Positions 6,966 through 16,192 of a stretch of 64,000 bases of DNA are shown one piece after another. Source of the DNA: Bacteroidaceae bacterium (lineage in GTDB: Bacteria > Bacteroidota > Bacteroidia > Bacteroidales > Bacteroidaceae); the NCBI GenBank assembly GCA_017448965.1, contig JAFSKK010000007.1:1-64000 (forward strand). The letters run 5' to 3'. The notes beneath the pieces are model-generated. The model was not told the origin of the DNA and did no database searches. It saw nothing but the letters and a program-made list of their open reading frames with translations. Positions within the stretch are counted from its first letter, which is position 1. Each line of letters begins with the position of its first letter. The position numbers were made by a program, and so were the translations under genes.

Positions 6966-8333
6966 CTACTTCTTGTCGAACCACTCATGACTGTAGTGGG
7001 GGATGCAGATTTGTCGTGGTTGTTCGCCATCAGCACGGATTACCGTCAACCGACCGTCGGGGTAATAGTAGAACACGGCAGCATGGAACCGGTATGCCTC
7101 GTCGCGCCACGACAGGATGAAGAATTGGCATTCCTCATCGTTAAGTTCAGAAAACGTTGCGTTATCCTTGTAGATGGACAACACTTGTGCACGTAAAATC
7201 ACAAAGTCTTTTGCCGGATAAGAAGTGCGAACGACTTTGGCAGATGTCGGACAGCGGTCGTCTAAGCCATTCCACAACGAGTGACCTTCCTTGTCGCTGC
7301 TCACGAAAAGCGTGTCGATGACCTGTGTGCCTTTTCGTTGTAGCAGTTCCTTCATGAAGGTGTCCATGTACGCTTCAAAGGCGGCTGAGGCAATCGGAAA
7401 GCCCGATGTGCGGGTCTCTTTCCCTTGCAAATGCTCGATGAGTTCCTTCACGTCAGGGACCACGGCACACTGCTCCCACGTCGGTACCATGACACGCAGC
7501 ATGCAGAGACAGTGCTGGTAGTAGACGGCATGATAGAGGCAGAACATTCCGCCTGTGGAGAAAGACGCTGTTGCACGAAGTGACAACTCTTTCCCCTGCT
7601 CGTAATGGTAGGTGTTGTACAGCGTGAAGTCAGGGCTGCCTGCCAATGGAGCGAAGACCCCTAACCAATCCAGAAAGTCGTTCATTTCGGCATTGGGTTG
7701 TAGCACAACGTGGGCAGGTGTTCGGCTCTCCTCGCCCTTCTTTCCCATCCACCAATCATAATTGCCGCCTTCCACATAGCAGAACGCCGTGTCTTTCACC
7801 AAGACATTGCTGCGTTGCTCCATCTGGCTAAGCAACTTCGTGATGGGAGCCACGCGGTCGGCAGACAAGTCACGGTAGTCGAAGTTGACGTGATGGTCAT
7901 ACGAGCGTTCCGTGATGATGTTGATGCTCTGCGGACTGTTCACACCATATTTGAAACTGATATTCGAGCGGTTGTAGTCCATCAGGAAGTAAGCGGAGGT
8001 ATCGCCCTTCTCTGGATGCAAACGCATGGCGATGCGCCCTTTGAAGAGTTCGTCAGCCTGTTCGTCGGTCATCTTGCGCTTGTGGGGCAAGCGGTTCAAG
8101 AACGGCTGGATGCTGTCCAGCAACGTGGCAGTGGCTCGCATCGGGCGATTGTCAACGCCATAGTTGCTCCACACGGAATGGTTGCGACCGCATACGGCAT
8201 CGGTGACGTAGCCCCATGCGCAATGTTCGTTCAGGTATTGCGTGATGGCTTGCACCGTTTGGTCGGTTTTGGTCTGTGCGTTGCTGCCGAGCACCGGCAT
8301 GAGACTGATGAGCAGGAAGAGTATTCGTTTCAT
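6966..8333 (-). CDS. Secreted protein of unknown function, 455 residues
   Basis: I do not recognise this family. A clear signal peptide (MKRILFLLISLMPVLGSNAQ) sends it to the periplasm or surface; there is no lipobox and no further membrane segment. It has scattered cysteines (CAWGYVTDAVCGR near the N-terminus, CLYHAVYYQHCLC in the middle) and aromatic-rich strands such as FHAAVFYYYPDGRLTVIR near the C-terminus. It lies 15 bp downstream of the anti-sigma gene and 19 bp upstream of the receptor, so it belongs to the same sigma-controlled unit. Because that receptor lacks an STN domain, this protein is a candidate for the missing periplasmic signalling or ligand-handling part; that is inference. 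Confidence 0.6.
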   Translation of the reverse strand: MKRILFLLISLMPVLGSNAQTKTDQTVQAITQYLNEHCAWGYVTDAVCGRNHSVWSNYGVDNRPMRATATLLDSIQPFLNRLPHKRKMTDEQADELFKGRIAMRLHPEKGDTSAYFLMDYNRSNISFKYGVNSPQSINIITERSYDHHVNFDYRDLSADRVAPITKLLSQMEQRSNVLVKDTAFCYVEGGNYDWWMGKKGEESRTPAHVVLQPNAEMNDFLDWLGVFAPLAGSPDFTLYNTYHYEQGKELSLRATASFSTGGMFCLYHAVYYQHCLCMLRVMVPTWEQCAVVPDVKELIEHLQGKETRTSGFPIASAAFEAYMDTFMKELLQRKGTQVIDTLFVSSDKEGHSLWNGLDDRCPTSAKVVRTSYPAKDFVILRAQVLSIYKDNATFSELNDEECQFFILSWRDEAYRFHAAVFYYYPDGRLTVIRADGEQPRQICIPHYSHEWFDKK

Positions 8334-8348
8334 GTCATTCTGTTTTGA

Positions 8349-8822
8349 TTACATGTTTTCAAATTCGTTGACCATAGCCAGCATCTCGTCCTCCATCACA
8401 CTGAGTTCGCAGTCAATGCAGACATCCTCTTGCGGGGTCGGGCGATTTTCCTTCTCTGTCGTGAGGATGACAGTTGCGGGCTTCTTGCTGACTTTGGGTA
8501 TGCGTTTGTCCGATGGATGATTGGCAACCCTGACGGTAGGGGCTTGTGGTTGAGTGACAACCTCCACTTGGGGCACTATAGGGGGCTTCACCGCCGCCAC
8601 TGGACGTTCGCTGATGCCAACTTCTTCCTTCGGCAAGAACGCGATGGTCAGTGCTATTGCCACCGATGCTGCCACGGCAGCGTAGTGCCACCAGTGCCGC
8701 TTCTTTTGGTGGGCATGTATGCGTTCCATGACCCGTTGCTCCATGTCATCGGGCATCTTCATCCGTGCGGCGCGGTCATGCTGTCGCTGCAAGGCTTGGC
8801 GGAAGAGTTCTTCATTATTCAT
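8349..8822 (-). CDS. Short single-pass membrane protein, probable anti-sigma factor (module A)
   Basis: 157 residues. A cytoplasmic N-terminus of about 45 residues, basic and His-rich near its end (HAHQKKRHWWH), is followed by one membrane segment (YAAVAASVAIALTIAFLP). The periplasmic tail is Pro/Val-rich, with an acidic end (DCELSVMEDEMLAMV). Its start overlaps the sigma gene's stop by 8 bp, so translation is coupled. Size, topology and position fit an anti-sigma factor, but no zinc-binding HxxxCxxC or FecR domain is seen, so the call rests on context. Confidence 0.6.
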   Translation of the reverse strand: MNNEELFRQALQRQHDRAARMKMPDDMEQRVMERIHAHQKKRHWWHYAAVAASVAIALTIAFLPKEEVGISERPVAAVKPPIVPQVEVVTQPQAPTVRVANHPSDKRIPKVSKKPATVILTTEKENRPTPQEDVCIDCELSVMEDEMLAMVNEFENM

Positions 8823-9366
8823 TGTTCATACGTGTTAAGATGATTCTGAGTCTTTGTCGGATGCGGTGGAGCAAGCTGCTGAGACGCGAGACTTCACGGT
8901 CGATAGAGTCACTGACGGTACCCATGATGTAAGCAATTTCTTTCAGTGGGCGTTGGTCGAAATAGTAGAGTTGCAGCAGCATTTGATCCTCAGGCGGCAA
9001 CTTTTGGATGGCTTCGTCCAATTGTTCAGCGGTGGTCGTGTCGGGGAGTTCTTCTGGCACATTCTCGCTCACCTCCAGCGGTAACAGCACCCATTTCTTT
9101 CGTCGTTGCAAATGGTGCAATGCTTCGTGGTAGGCGATGCGATGAAGCCATGTGCTTACCGATGCCTTGGCAGGGTCATACTCCTGCCAGTGTTCGTACG
9201 CTATTACAAAAGTCTCCTGCACCACATCCTCAGCATCCTCTTGCCCAATGACGATACGACCGACGAATGCCATGAGCATGGGGCCATAGCGACTTATTAG
9301 CGAGCTAAAGCCCTTGGCTTTGCCATCGCGTATGCGTTGCAGGAGCATCTGTTTGTCGTTTGTCAT
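8815..9366 (-). CDS. ECF-type RNA polymerase sigma factor (module A)
   Basis: 183 residues. Region 2 spans about 20-90, with the signature DAEDVVQETFVIAYEHWQEY and the -10 recognition segment STWLHRIAYHEALHHL. Region 4 spans about 115-175, with LPPEDQMLLQLYYFDQRPLK as its first helices and a helix-turn-helix before SRLSSLLHRIRQRL. It heads a four-gene unit ending in the receptor at 4085. It probably activates this operon, whose promoter would then not match the housekeeping consensus; indeed no TAnnTTTG box is seen just upstream. Confidence 0.9.
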   Translation of the reverse strand: MTNDKQMLLQRIRDGKAKGFSSLISRYGPMLMAFVGRIVIGQEDAEDVVQETFVIAYEHWQEYDPAKASVSTWLHRIAYHEALHHLQRRKKWVLLPLEVSENVPEELPDTTTAEQLDEAIQKLPPEDQMLLQLYYFDQRPLKEIAYIMGTVSDSIDREVSRLSSLLHRIRQRLRIILTRMNNE

Positions 9367-9381
9367 TCTACCATATTATAG

Positions 9382-9415
9382 CATTCGGGTGGCGAAATGT
9401 CACGCCACCCGAATG
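9382..9415. repeat. Perfect 13-bp inverted repeat between proA and the sigma factor gene
   Basis: CATTCGGGTGGCG (9382-9394) and its exact complement (9403-9415) flank an 8-nt loop. It lies 16 bp upstream of the sigma factor start and 66 bp after proA. It could end the proBA transcript (a second hairpin, GGCAGCA/TGCTGCC, followed by an A/T-rich stretch, lies closer to proA) or act as a control site for the sigma gene. Confidence 0.65.
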
Positions 9416-9481
9416 GAAATTAAGAAAATTTAAGGAATGGCAGCAGGTGTTCTCGCATGCTGCCGATGTTTCCGATGCTCT

Positions 9482-10732
9482 CTATTTCGGCCTCACCTGC
9501 CCGTTTCCTTCAATGAGCCATTTGTAAGTACAGATTTCCTCCAGTGCCATAGGGCCTCGTGCATGGAGTTTCTGGGTGGAGATGCCAATCTCGGCACCAA
9601 GTCCGAATTGGGCACCATCGGTGAAGGAGGTCGGGGCATTGTGATACACACAGGCAGCATCCACTTGTGCCATGAACTGGTTGGCTGTGGTGCGGTTCTC
9701 TGTGATGATGCATTCAGAGTGGCCAGAGCCGAAACGACGGATGTGGCGGATGGCCTCGTCTACAGAAGTGATGGTCTTGATAGCCATTGTGTATGCCTGA
9801 AACTCTGTTCCGTAACTTTCTTCTGTGGAAGGCTTCAGCAGGTCGGCTGGGTAGTTGCCTGTGAGCACGGCGAGGGCTGGCACATCGGCATAAATCAGCA
9901 CGTTGCTCTCCTTCAGCGGTGCACAGAGGACGGGGAGGTCGGCAAGACGGTCTTCATGAATCAAGGTGCAGTCAAGCGCGTTGCAAACGCTCACTCGACG
10001 AGTCTTGGCATTGTTGATGATGCGGGCACCCTTTTCCAAGTCACCATCCTTGTCAAAATAAGCATGACACACACCAGCCCCCGTCTCTATGACAGGTACA
10101 GAAGCCTCCTGGCGCACAAAATCGATGAGGCGTTTGCTGCCACGTGGAATCACAAGGTCAACGAATCCGTTGGCATGCAGCAGAGCGCCTGTTGCCTCGT
10201 GAGTGGCAGGCAAGAGTGTGATAGCATTCTCGTTGATATGGAACTCTCTCAATACCTCTTTAATGAGGCTGACGATAGCACGGTTGCTGTCATCAGCGTC
10301 CTTTCCACCCTTCAGGATACAAGCACTGCCTGCTTTTAGACAGAGGGAGAAAACATCGAACGTCACATTTGGACGTGCTTCATACACGATGCCGATGACG
10401 CCAAAAGGCACACTCACGCGTTTCAAGTCCAGCCCATTTGGCAGCACACTGTGCTTCAGCACCTTGCCAAGAGGAGAGGGAAGGGTTGCCACATTGCGTG
10501 TGTCGCCAGCGATGCCTTCGATGCGCTCACGGGTCAGTTTTAGACGGTCATACATCGGGTTTGCCGTATCCATGCGGCTGAGGTCTTTGGCATTGGCTGC
10601 CAGAATCGTGTCCGTTTCGCTGATGGCTTTGTCTGCCACAGCCAACAGCACCTTATTGATGGTCTCATTGTCGAGGAGGGCAAGGTCGATGCTTGCCTCC
10701 TTGGCAGAATTGAAGATTGTATCCATTAACAT
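9482..10732 (-). CDS. proA: Glutamate-5-semialdehyde dehydrogenase (gamma-glutamyl phosphate reductase)
   Basis: Reduces gamma-glutamyl phosphate to glutamate-5-semialdehyde with NADPH, the second step of proline synthesis; the product cyclises to pyrroline-5-carboxylate. 416 residues, full length for ProA. Conserved features include [36 protein letters not shown] and the catalytic-Cys region [17 protein letters not shown]. The start may be 10732 or the ATG at 10726, where it overlaps the proB stop as TAATG, the usual form of coupled translation. It is the last gene of msrA - activase - proB - proA. Confidence 0.95.
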   Translation of the reverse strand: MLMDTIFNSAKEASIDLALLDNETINKVLLAVADKAISETDTILAANAKDLSRMDTANPMYDRLKLTRERIEGIAGDTRNVATLPSPLGKVLKHSVLPNGLDLKRVSVPFGVIGIVYEARPNVTFDVFSLCLKAGSACILKGGKDADDSNRAIVSLIKEVLREFHINENAITLLPATHEATGALLHANGFVDLVIPRGSKRLIDFVRQEASVPVIETGAGVCHAYFDKDGDLEKGARIINNAKTRRVSVCNALDCTLIHEDRLADLPVLCAPLKESNVLIYADVPALAVLTGNYPADLLKPSTEESYGTEFQAYTMAIKTITSVDEAIRHIRRFGSGHSECIITENRTTANQFMAQVDAACVYHNAPTSFTDGAQFGLGAEIGISTQKLHARGPMALEEICTYKWLIEGNGQVRPK

Positions 10733-11490
10733 AAAAATTCTGTGCAGGGTGTGTTGTCCCTGTCATTCATCAGTTTAACCAGTATGTCATCTCTCTTGCC
10801 GTTGGCGATAATCACGCTGATGCCAGCGGCTGCGGTCTGTGTGGCCACGTTCGACTTGCTCTGCATACCACCCCGTCCCGCACTCGACTTCTTCTGCTGG
10901 ATGTAGTCATCGAGCCGTTTGCCGGGTTTCACGATGCTGATGAGCCGTGATTCTGGGTCGGCAGGGTCGCCTGTGTAGATGCCGTCGATGTTGCTCAGGA
11001 TGATGAGCATCTGCGACTGTGTCATCTGTGCCATCAGCCCAGAGAGTTCGTCGTTATCGGTGAACATCAACTCCGTCACTGATACTGTGTCGTTCTCGTT
11101 CACGATGGGCAGCACTCCGTTCTCCAGCATCACTCTCATGCAGTTTTCCTGATTCTTTCGATGCTCAGAGTCTGAGAAGTTCTCCTTGGTGGTGAGCACC
11201 TGCCCCACGGGGATGCCGTACTCACGGAACATCTCGAAGTATCTGTTGATCAACTTCGCCTGCCCCACAGCAGAGAACAGTTGCCGTTGATCCACAGAGT
11301 CGAGGTCGTGTTGAATGTGTTTCAGTTCGCTCCGTCCACTTGCCACAGCACCAGAAGACACCAGAATGATCTCGTGTCCCTGACTGCGCAAGATGGCAAT
11401 CTGGTCAACCAGCGCCGACATCCTTGTCACGTCCAGGGAGCCGTCCTGTCGTGTCAGCACATTGCTGCCAATCTTAATAGTAATTCGCAT
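10726..11490 (-). CDS. proB: Glutamate 5-kinase
   Basis: Phosphorylates glutamate to gamma-glutamyl phosphate, the first and normally feedback-controlled step of proline synthesis. 254 residues: an amino-acid-kinase domain only ([44 protein letters not shown]), without the C-terminal PUA domain of the E. coli enzyme. A strong ribosome site, AGGAGG, lies 5-10 bases before the ATG, inside the end of the upstream activase gene, whose stop abuts this start. Confidence 0.95.
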   Translation of the reverse strand: MRITIKIGSNVLTRQDGSLDVTRMSALVDQIAILRSQGHEIILVSSGAVASGRSELKHIQHDLDSVDQRQLFSAVGQAKLINRYFEMFREYGIPVGQVLTTKENFSDSEHRKNQENCMRVMLENGVLPIVNENDTVSVTELMFTDNDELSGLMAQMTQSQMLIILSNIDGIYTGDPADPESRLISIVKPGKRLDDYIQQKKSSAGRGGMQSKSNVATQTAAAGISVIIANGKRDDILVKLMNDRDNTPCTEFLC

Positions 11491-12396
11491 TTATCCTCCT
11501 ATTTTTGTTTTTAATCCATTTCTTCTCATGATGTCCAACGCCCGTTGCTGCACCTCCTCCGATGGAGCTTCCATCTGGATGCCCTCTGGGTTGTACTTCG
11601 TGCCCAGTCGTGCATGCTTGCCGATGCCCACATCGTGATACACCAGCAGGTTCACCACCTCGGGTTTAGAGGGCAATGATGCCAGAAACTTTGCTGAAGC
11701 TGTCAGATTCTCCTCGTCAGTGTTCACTCCCACAATCAGCGGAATGCGCACCCAGAACGGATGCCCCATCTCGCTCAGCAAGTGGATGTTCGCCAGTATC
11801 TGCTCGTTGGGCACACCCGTGTATCGCCGATGCTTCTCGCTGTCCATCATCTTTAAGTCCACCAGCATCAGTTCGCACCGTTTTGCCACACGCTTCACCT
11901 GCTCAGCCGAGGCAAACAACGTCGTGTCCACCGTTCTGTGAAATCCCCTTCTGCCCAACTCGTCCAGCACTTCACACAGCTCATCCGTGTGCATCAGCGG
12001 TTCCCCTCCACACATCGTCACACCGCCACCGCTCTCTTCCATCACCGTGCGTTCCTTCTCCACCACAGCCATCAAGTCTTCCATCTTCCACTCCTTGCCC
12101 GCCATCTCCAAGGCGAGGGTAGGGCACTCGTCCGTGCATTTTCCGCAACTGGTGCACCGTCCCAAGTCCTTGATGCCATCTGCTGTCAGCACCAGATTCT
12201 TCTGCGGACATACCTCCACGCAACTTTGACAGCCGATGCACTTTTTCTTCGTGTACATCTTCACGGGCTTCTCTGAGAATCCCTCAGGATTATGGCACCA
12301 CACACACCTCAAAGGACATCCCTTCATGAAGATGGTTGTCCTGATGCCTGGCCCGTCATTGATGGCGAACCGCTTGATGTCGAAAATCAGCGCCAT
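11491..12396 (-). CDS. Glycyl-radical enzyme activating enzyme (radical SAM), probably HypE
   Basis: Installs the glycyl radical on a partner enzyme using S-adenosylmethionine. 301 residues from ATG at 12396 (MALIFDIKRFAINDGPGIRT); the open frame extends further upstream, but that part overlaps msrA. The radical-SAM motif C-x3-C-x2-C is seen in GCPLRCVWCHNPEG. A ferredoxin-like insert with two 4Fe-4S motifs follows (CIGCQSCVEVCP and CTSCGKCTDECP), which marks activases of the dehydratase class and is absent from pyruvate formate-lyase activase. The only glycyl radical enzyme in the window is the HypD-like one at 17506, so that is its likely partner. It sits 13 bp after msrA and abuts proB. 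Confidence 0.85.
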   Translation of the reverse strand: MALIFDIKRFAINDGPGIRTTIFMKGCPLRCVWCHNPEGFSEKPVKMYTKKKCIGCQSCVEVCPQKNLVLTADGIKDLGRCTSCGKCTDECPTLALEMAGKEWKMEDLMAVVEKERTVMEESGGGVTMCGGEPLMHTDELCEVLDELGRRGFHRTVDTTLFASAEQVKRVAKRCELMLVDLKMMDSEKHRRYTGVPNEQILANIHLLSEMGHPFWVRIPLIVGVNTDEENLTASAKFLASLPSKPEVVNLLVYHDVGIGKHARLGTKYNPEGIQMEAPSEEVQQRALDIMRRNGLKTKIGG

Positions 12397-12409
12397 TGGT
12401 GTTGTCGTG

Positions 12410-12925
12410 CTAAAGGTTCGTTTTCTTGGCTTTTCTCGCAAATTCGAACAGTTCGAGAGGCAAGTGGCAATACCCGTTGGGGTTCTTCTCCAGATAATCC
12501 TGATGGCGTTCGTCGGCAGGGTAGAAACACTCCAATGGCTCCACCTCCACAGCGATAGGCGCATCCAGTTTCTTCTGCTCCTCGGCAAACACCTGTTGAA
12601 TGACTGGTAAATCATCTTCAGCGGTATAGTACACACCTGTTCTGTATCGTGTTCCCTCGTCGTGCCCCTGTTTGTTGAGGCTGGTCGGGTCGATGGCCTT
12701 GAAGAACATCTGCAGCAGAAACTCCAAATCCACCACCGCATCGTCATACTCGATGCGCACCGTCTCGGCATACCCCGTCGTGTCGGTATATACCTCCTCA
12801 TACGTCGGGTCGTCCGTATGGCCATTGGCGAATCCCACTTCCGTGTTCAGCACCCCTTCAATCTGCTTGAAGAAATGTTCTGTCCCCCAGAAGCATCCGC
12901 CAGCAAGAAAAATGTCTTTTATCAT
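12410..12925 (-). CDS. msrA: Peptide-methionine (S)-S-oxide reductase
   Basis: Repairs oxidised methionine. 171 residues, MsrA domain only (no MsrB fusion). The catalytic motif is GGCFWGTEHFF with Cys at about residue 11, and the substrate-pocket signature GHDEGTRYRTGVYY and the C-terminal HQDYLEKNP are present. It is the first gene of an operon with the glycyl radical activase and proBA. Oxidative repair beside an oxygen-sensitive radical enzyme is plausible but may be incidental. Confidence 0.95.
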   Translation of the reverse strand: MIKDIFLAGGCFWGTEHFFKQIEGVLNTEVGFANGHTDDPTYEEVYTDTTGYAETVRIEYDDAVVDLEFLLQMFFKAIDPTSLNKQGHDEGTRYRTGVYYTAEDDLPVIQQVFAEEQKKLDAPIAVEVEPLECFYPADERHQDYLEKNPNGYCHLPLELFEFARKAKKTNL

Positions 12926-12948
12926 CCTTATTCAGTTCTTGGGGGCAA

Positions 12949-12956
12949 AGGTACGA
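12949..12956 (-). promoter_or_regulatory. -7 box of the msrA - activase - proBA operon
   Basis: On the minus strand TACCTTTG fits TAnnTTTG about 24-31 bp upstream of msrA. The TTTG expected about 20 nt further upstream is not matched, so this is a partial promoter. Confidence 0.5.
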
Positions 12957-13144
12957 AGTTTTTTCCGAAGTCTCTGTGTGTCATGATAAAAAAGTGCAGA
13001 AAGGGGTGAAGAAGTAATGCGTCTTTCGTGTGTTGAGCGACGAAAGTGCCCTGTCTGACATTCTTCCACTCCCTCAAAAACGGTCTGAGTCACACCGCCT
13101 TCGAGGTTGTGGAAGCACCATCTTGACAGAACCTCGGCCAACAC

Positions 13145-16100
13145 CTACTTCTTCTTTGGCTGCTTGTGGAACCGATACACCATGTGCAGCAGGATGTAAC
13201 GGGGCAGAACATTCGTGTAGGTCTCGGTGCGGCCCTGGGCATTGACGGTGCGGGTGACGTTGTCAAGCTGTCCGAGCAGATCGAAGCCGTCGAGCATCAC
13301 GAGGAGCTTGCCTTTGAGGAAGGGCCGCGAGAGGCGGGCATTCCATACAAGGTCACTCGTGTTCAGTGTGTTGTCGGCATAGCCTGTACGGGTGTAGAGA
13401 CCGAGGTCCGTGTTGATCTCCAGCTTCATAGGCAGTTTGAGCAGGGCGCTCAGACTGTTGGTGAGCGTCAGAGGGTGCATCGTGGTGAAGTCCTCGCGGT
13501 TGCTGGTGTAACGCTGCCAGAGGGTGGTGCTCTTGAAGTTCAGCGAATGCTCACCAATCTTATAGGAGAGTGTGAGGTTGTTGTTAAGCGCGAGCGTGTT
13601 GACGATGCTTCGCTGGTTGTTCACCAAGTCCACGCTGTGGCTATAATTGATGCTGGGTCTGATGTGAAGACGCAGGGGGCGCTTCTTGCCAATAGCTGTA
13701 TTGAAACTATATTCGGCTCCAAAGTCATAATTGCCGTTCACGTTGTCGGCCTGCCAGGTGCGGATGCCCGTGTTGGAATCGTACTGACTGGTCATAGCCA
13801 ATGCGTTTTGAACGATGGTATAGTGAAGATAATATTCGCTTTGGGCCTCTCTGCTGTTTTGATTGCCAAACGCATGACTGAAAGAGAACTGATGACTGAC
13901 GGCGTTGTGCAGATTGTGATTGCCCAGATGGATGTTCAGCGGGTCGGCATCGTCACGCATATCAACAAGGTTCACCAAGTCAGGGGTCTTGGTTTGTGCA
14001 ATATACTGCAGATGCAGCTTCTGTGCTCTTCCTGTCTCGGGGTTAATGGTCGTGTATTGAATAAAGCAGTCCCAGATGTTGACGGGTATGGTACGGCGCA
14101 CGATGGTGGTGTCCACAGTGCCACGCTGATAGTCCAGTCGCTGGCGACTGAAGGTGAGGGGGAAGCCCAACTGTGCCCAAATCTTCTTTCTCTTCTCTTG
14201 ATACCAGTTGTAGAACAGTCGCGGTGAGAAGCTGCAGACGTCCTCGGTGAAGTGGCTGTTGTAGCTGAGGCCTCGATTGAGTGCTTGCTGGTATTCCGTA
14301 GATGATGGTAACTGGCCGAGCGGATGGATTGTGTCGATGTCGAAGACCGACGACTCGCGATGCTGGTCAATGTGGGTGTAGTCGGCTATGAGTTGCAGAC
14401 GGATGAGTTGCGTAAAGTTGACTTGATAGGTGCCCTTGGCATCAGTACGCCACGAGCGGTTGGGGTGGTTGCGGGTGTAGCGGTTGAGAGCCTGTGTGGG
14501 CTGCTGTGACACAGCAGCATACTGAACCTGCTGACGATTGTAGATGTCTTCCTTACGGTCGTTAAAAGAAACGGAGGCGTCCACAGCAGCCCAGTCAGGA
14601 CTATGGTGGAACTTAAAGGTGCTATTAAGACGGAGCCCACCATCAAGCTGATGACCTTCAGTGAGGCCGCGTTGCAGGTTCTTATTAAGTGCGCTGTCGT
14701 TCCGCGTGGTGAGCGATGAGTAGCCATTGGTGTTATCAAACTTCTGATAGTTGAACGAGGGGCGCACATCGAGGTTCCACATGCCGAAGTTGCGGTAAAA
14801 ATGGTGATTGGTGTTCAGCGTCAGGTTCTTGTCGCGTTGAGTCTGTTGGATGCGGTCGTAGGTATCGCCCGTAGGCAGGAAGTTCTGGCGGTTGGTTTGC
14901 GCCTGACGGTCAAGGTCTGTGTGCGTCACTTGTACGCTGCCGTCAGCCTTCCATACGCTGTTGCGATCTTCCACGCTGTAATCTATGCCAGCCTGTTGCT
15001 GGGTCAGCATACCACCGTTCTGCAGGCGCTGCGGGTCCCAGCTGCCGCTTTCACCTGGTTTTCGGTCACCGTTCAGGTTGTTGGCGGTGGCGTAGGCGGC
15101 GAGGCGGGAATGGTCAGAAAAGCGAAGGGCAAAGAGTCGTGCCAGCCATCTGTCATTTGTGCTGCCACCAGCCTCCACATTTCCCAATGTGCCGATGGAG
15201 TATTCCTTCTTCAGCTTCACGTCCATCACATAGCGTTTGTCATCTGCTACATGCTGGCCGAGAAATTCGCTCTGCTCGCCCCACTTGTCATAGATCTGAA
15301 TATTCTTCACGGTGTAGGCGGGCAGGTTGTCGAGCATGATGGTATGATCACCACGGAAGAAGTCCTTGCCATTGAGCAGCAGTGCATCTACATACTTGCC
15401 GTTATGATAGATGCGTCCACCCTCCTTCAGTTCTATGCCTGGCAGTTGTCGCACCAGCGCATCGAGCATCGACCCCTCAGCCAACTCGAAGGCATCGGCA
15501 TTGAAGACGAGCGTGTCGCCCTTGTAGTAGAACTGCACCTTGGTTGCCGTAACAGTCACCTCGCGCAACAAGGTGGATTCACGTTTCACATAAACTGGTG
15601 GTAATTCGCGTCTTTGTTCACGCCGATAGATGTTGTTCAACTCGTAGGGCATCTTTAGAGCCTCGAAACCTGCATAGTTGACTTGGATGAAATAGTTGGC
15701 TGGACGAGCTGGCACTTGGAATGCGAAGTCGGAATGCTCGATGGGGGGATTGTTGCCATATTGCATATATGAGATGGCCTCACAGGTGTCGATGACTTGA
15801 CTGTCGGCATCCAACAAACGAACAATGGCATGGGGCAGTTCGAGGTGTGTCAGGTGGTCGTACACCTTTCCAGAGAGCCACAGTTTGCGGTTGTTGGCTT
15901 GTGGTTTGTATTGTACGAAGATGTCCGTCCCCTTCACTTTGACCTTGACGGGTTGCCCCTTGCAAATATGCTCCACAGCACCGGGCACGGAAAGACCTTT
16001 CAGCGTGGTAGTCACCTTTAGTTCTTCCAAGTCGTTGTAGATGAAGGTGAGGTTGTAATCCTTTGACTCTTGGCTAATGGTCTCCAATGCCTCGGCCAGT

Positions 16101-16192
16101 GATTGGTTGTGAAATGTATGTGTGATGTTTTGTGCCCTCAGTGTGAGAACTGTTGCCAATAAAGATAGGAGAATAATTATGCGTTTCATCAT
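13145..16192 (-). CDS. TonB-dependent receptor with N-terminal STN signalling domain (module B)
   Basis: 1015 residues with signal peptide (MMKRIIILLSLLATVLTLRAQ). An STN domain follows (about 25-95, FHNQSLAEALETISQESKDY), which in this family contacts the anti-sigma factor. Next come a carboxypeptidase-like regulatory domain (about 100-195), a plug-like domain (about 210-300, EGSMLDALVRQLPGIELKEG, LNGKDFFRGD) and a beta-barrel. It is a paralogue of the receptor at 4085-6946. Its start overlaps the stop of the upstream DUF4974 gene by 4 bp, completing a sigma - anti-sigma - receptor unit. The ligand is unknown. Confidence 0.85.
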   Translation of the reverse strand: MMKRIIILLSLLATVLTLRAQNITHTFHNQSLAEALETISQESKDYNLTFIYNDLEELKVTTTLKGLSVPGAVEHICKGQPVKVKVKGTDIFVQYKPQANNRKLWLSGKVYDHLTHLELPHAIVRLLDADSQVIDTCEAISYMQYGNNPPIEHSDFAFQVPARPANYFIQVNYAGFEALKMPYELNNIYRREQRRELPPVYVKRESTLLREVTVTATKVQFYYKGDTLVFNADAFELAEGSMLDALVRQLPGIELKEGGRIYHNGKYVDALLLNGKDFFRGDHTIMLDNLPAYTVKNIQIYDKWGEQSEFLGQHVADDKRYVMDVKLKKEYSIGTLGNVEAGGSTNDRWLARLFALRFSDHSRLAAYATANNLNGDRKPGESGSWDPQRLQNGGMLTQQQAGIDYSVEDRNSVWKADGSVQVTHTDLDRQAQTNRQNFLPTGDTYDRIQQTQRDKNLTLNTNHHFYRNFGMWNLDVRPSFNYQKFDNTNGYSSLTTRNDSALNKNLQRGLTEGHQLDGGLRLNSTFKFHHSPDWAAVDASVSFNDRKEDIYNRQQVQYAAVSQQPTQALNRYTRNHPNRSWRTDAKGTYQVNFTQLIRLQLIADYTHIDQHRESSVFDIDTIHPLGQLPSSTEYQQALNRGLSYNSHFTEDVCSFSPRLFYNWYQEKRKKIWAQLGFPLTFSRQRLDYQRGTVDTTIVRRTIPVNIWDCFIQYTTINPETGRAQKLHLQYIAQTKTPDLVNLVDMRDDADPLNIHLGNHNLHNAVSHQFSFSHAFGNQNSREAQSEYYLHYTIVQNALAMTSQYDSNTGIRTWQADNVNGNYDFGAEYSFNTAIGKKRPLRLHIRPSINYSHSVDLVNNQRSIVNTLALNNNLTLSYKIGEHSLNFKSTTLWQRYTSNREDFTTMHPLTLTNSLSALLKLPMKLEINTDLGLYTRTGYADNTLNTSDLVWNARLSRPFLKGKLLVMLDGFDLLGQLDNVTRTVNAQGRTETYTNVLPRYILLHMVYRFHKQPKKK

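Noticed and set aside
10465..10495. Similar C/T-rich stretch in proA (encoding [12 protein letters not shown])
   Set aside because: The residues fit the normal ProA family at this place, so the DNA resemblance is probably chance.
12397..12825. N-terminal extension of the activase frame, giving 444 residues
   Set aside because: This part lies within msrA in another frame, is Arg/Thr/Ser-rich without family resemblance, and the activase family starts at MALIFDIKRF (12396).
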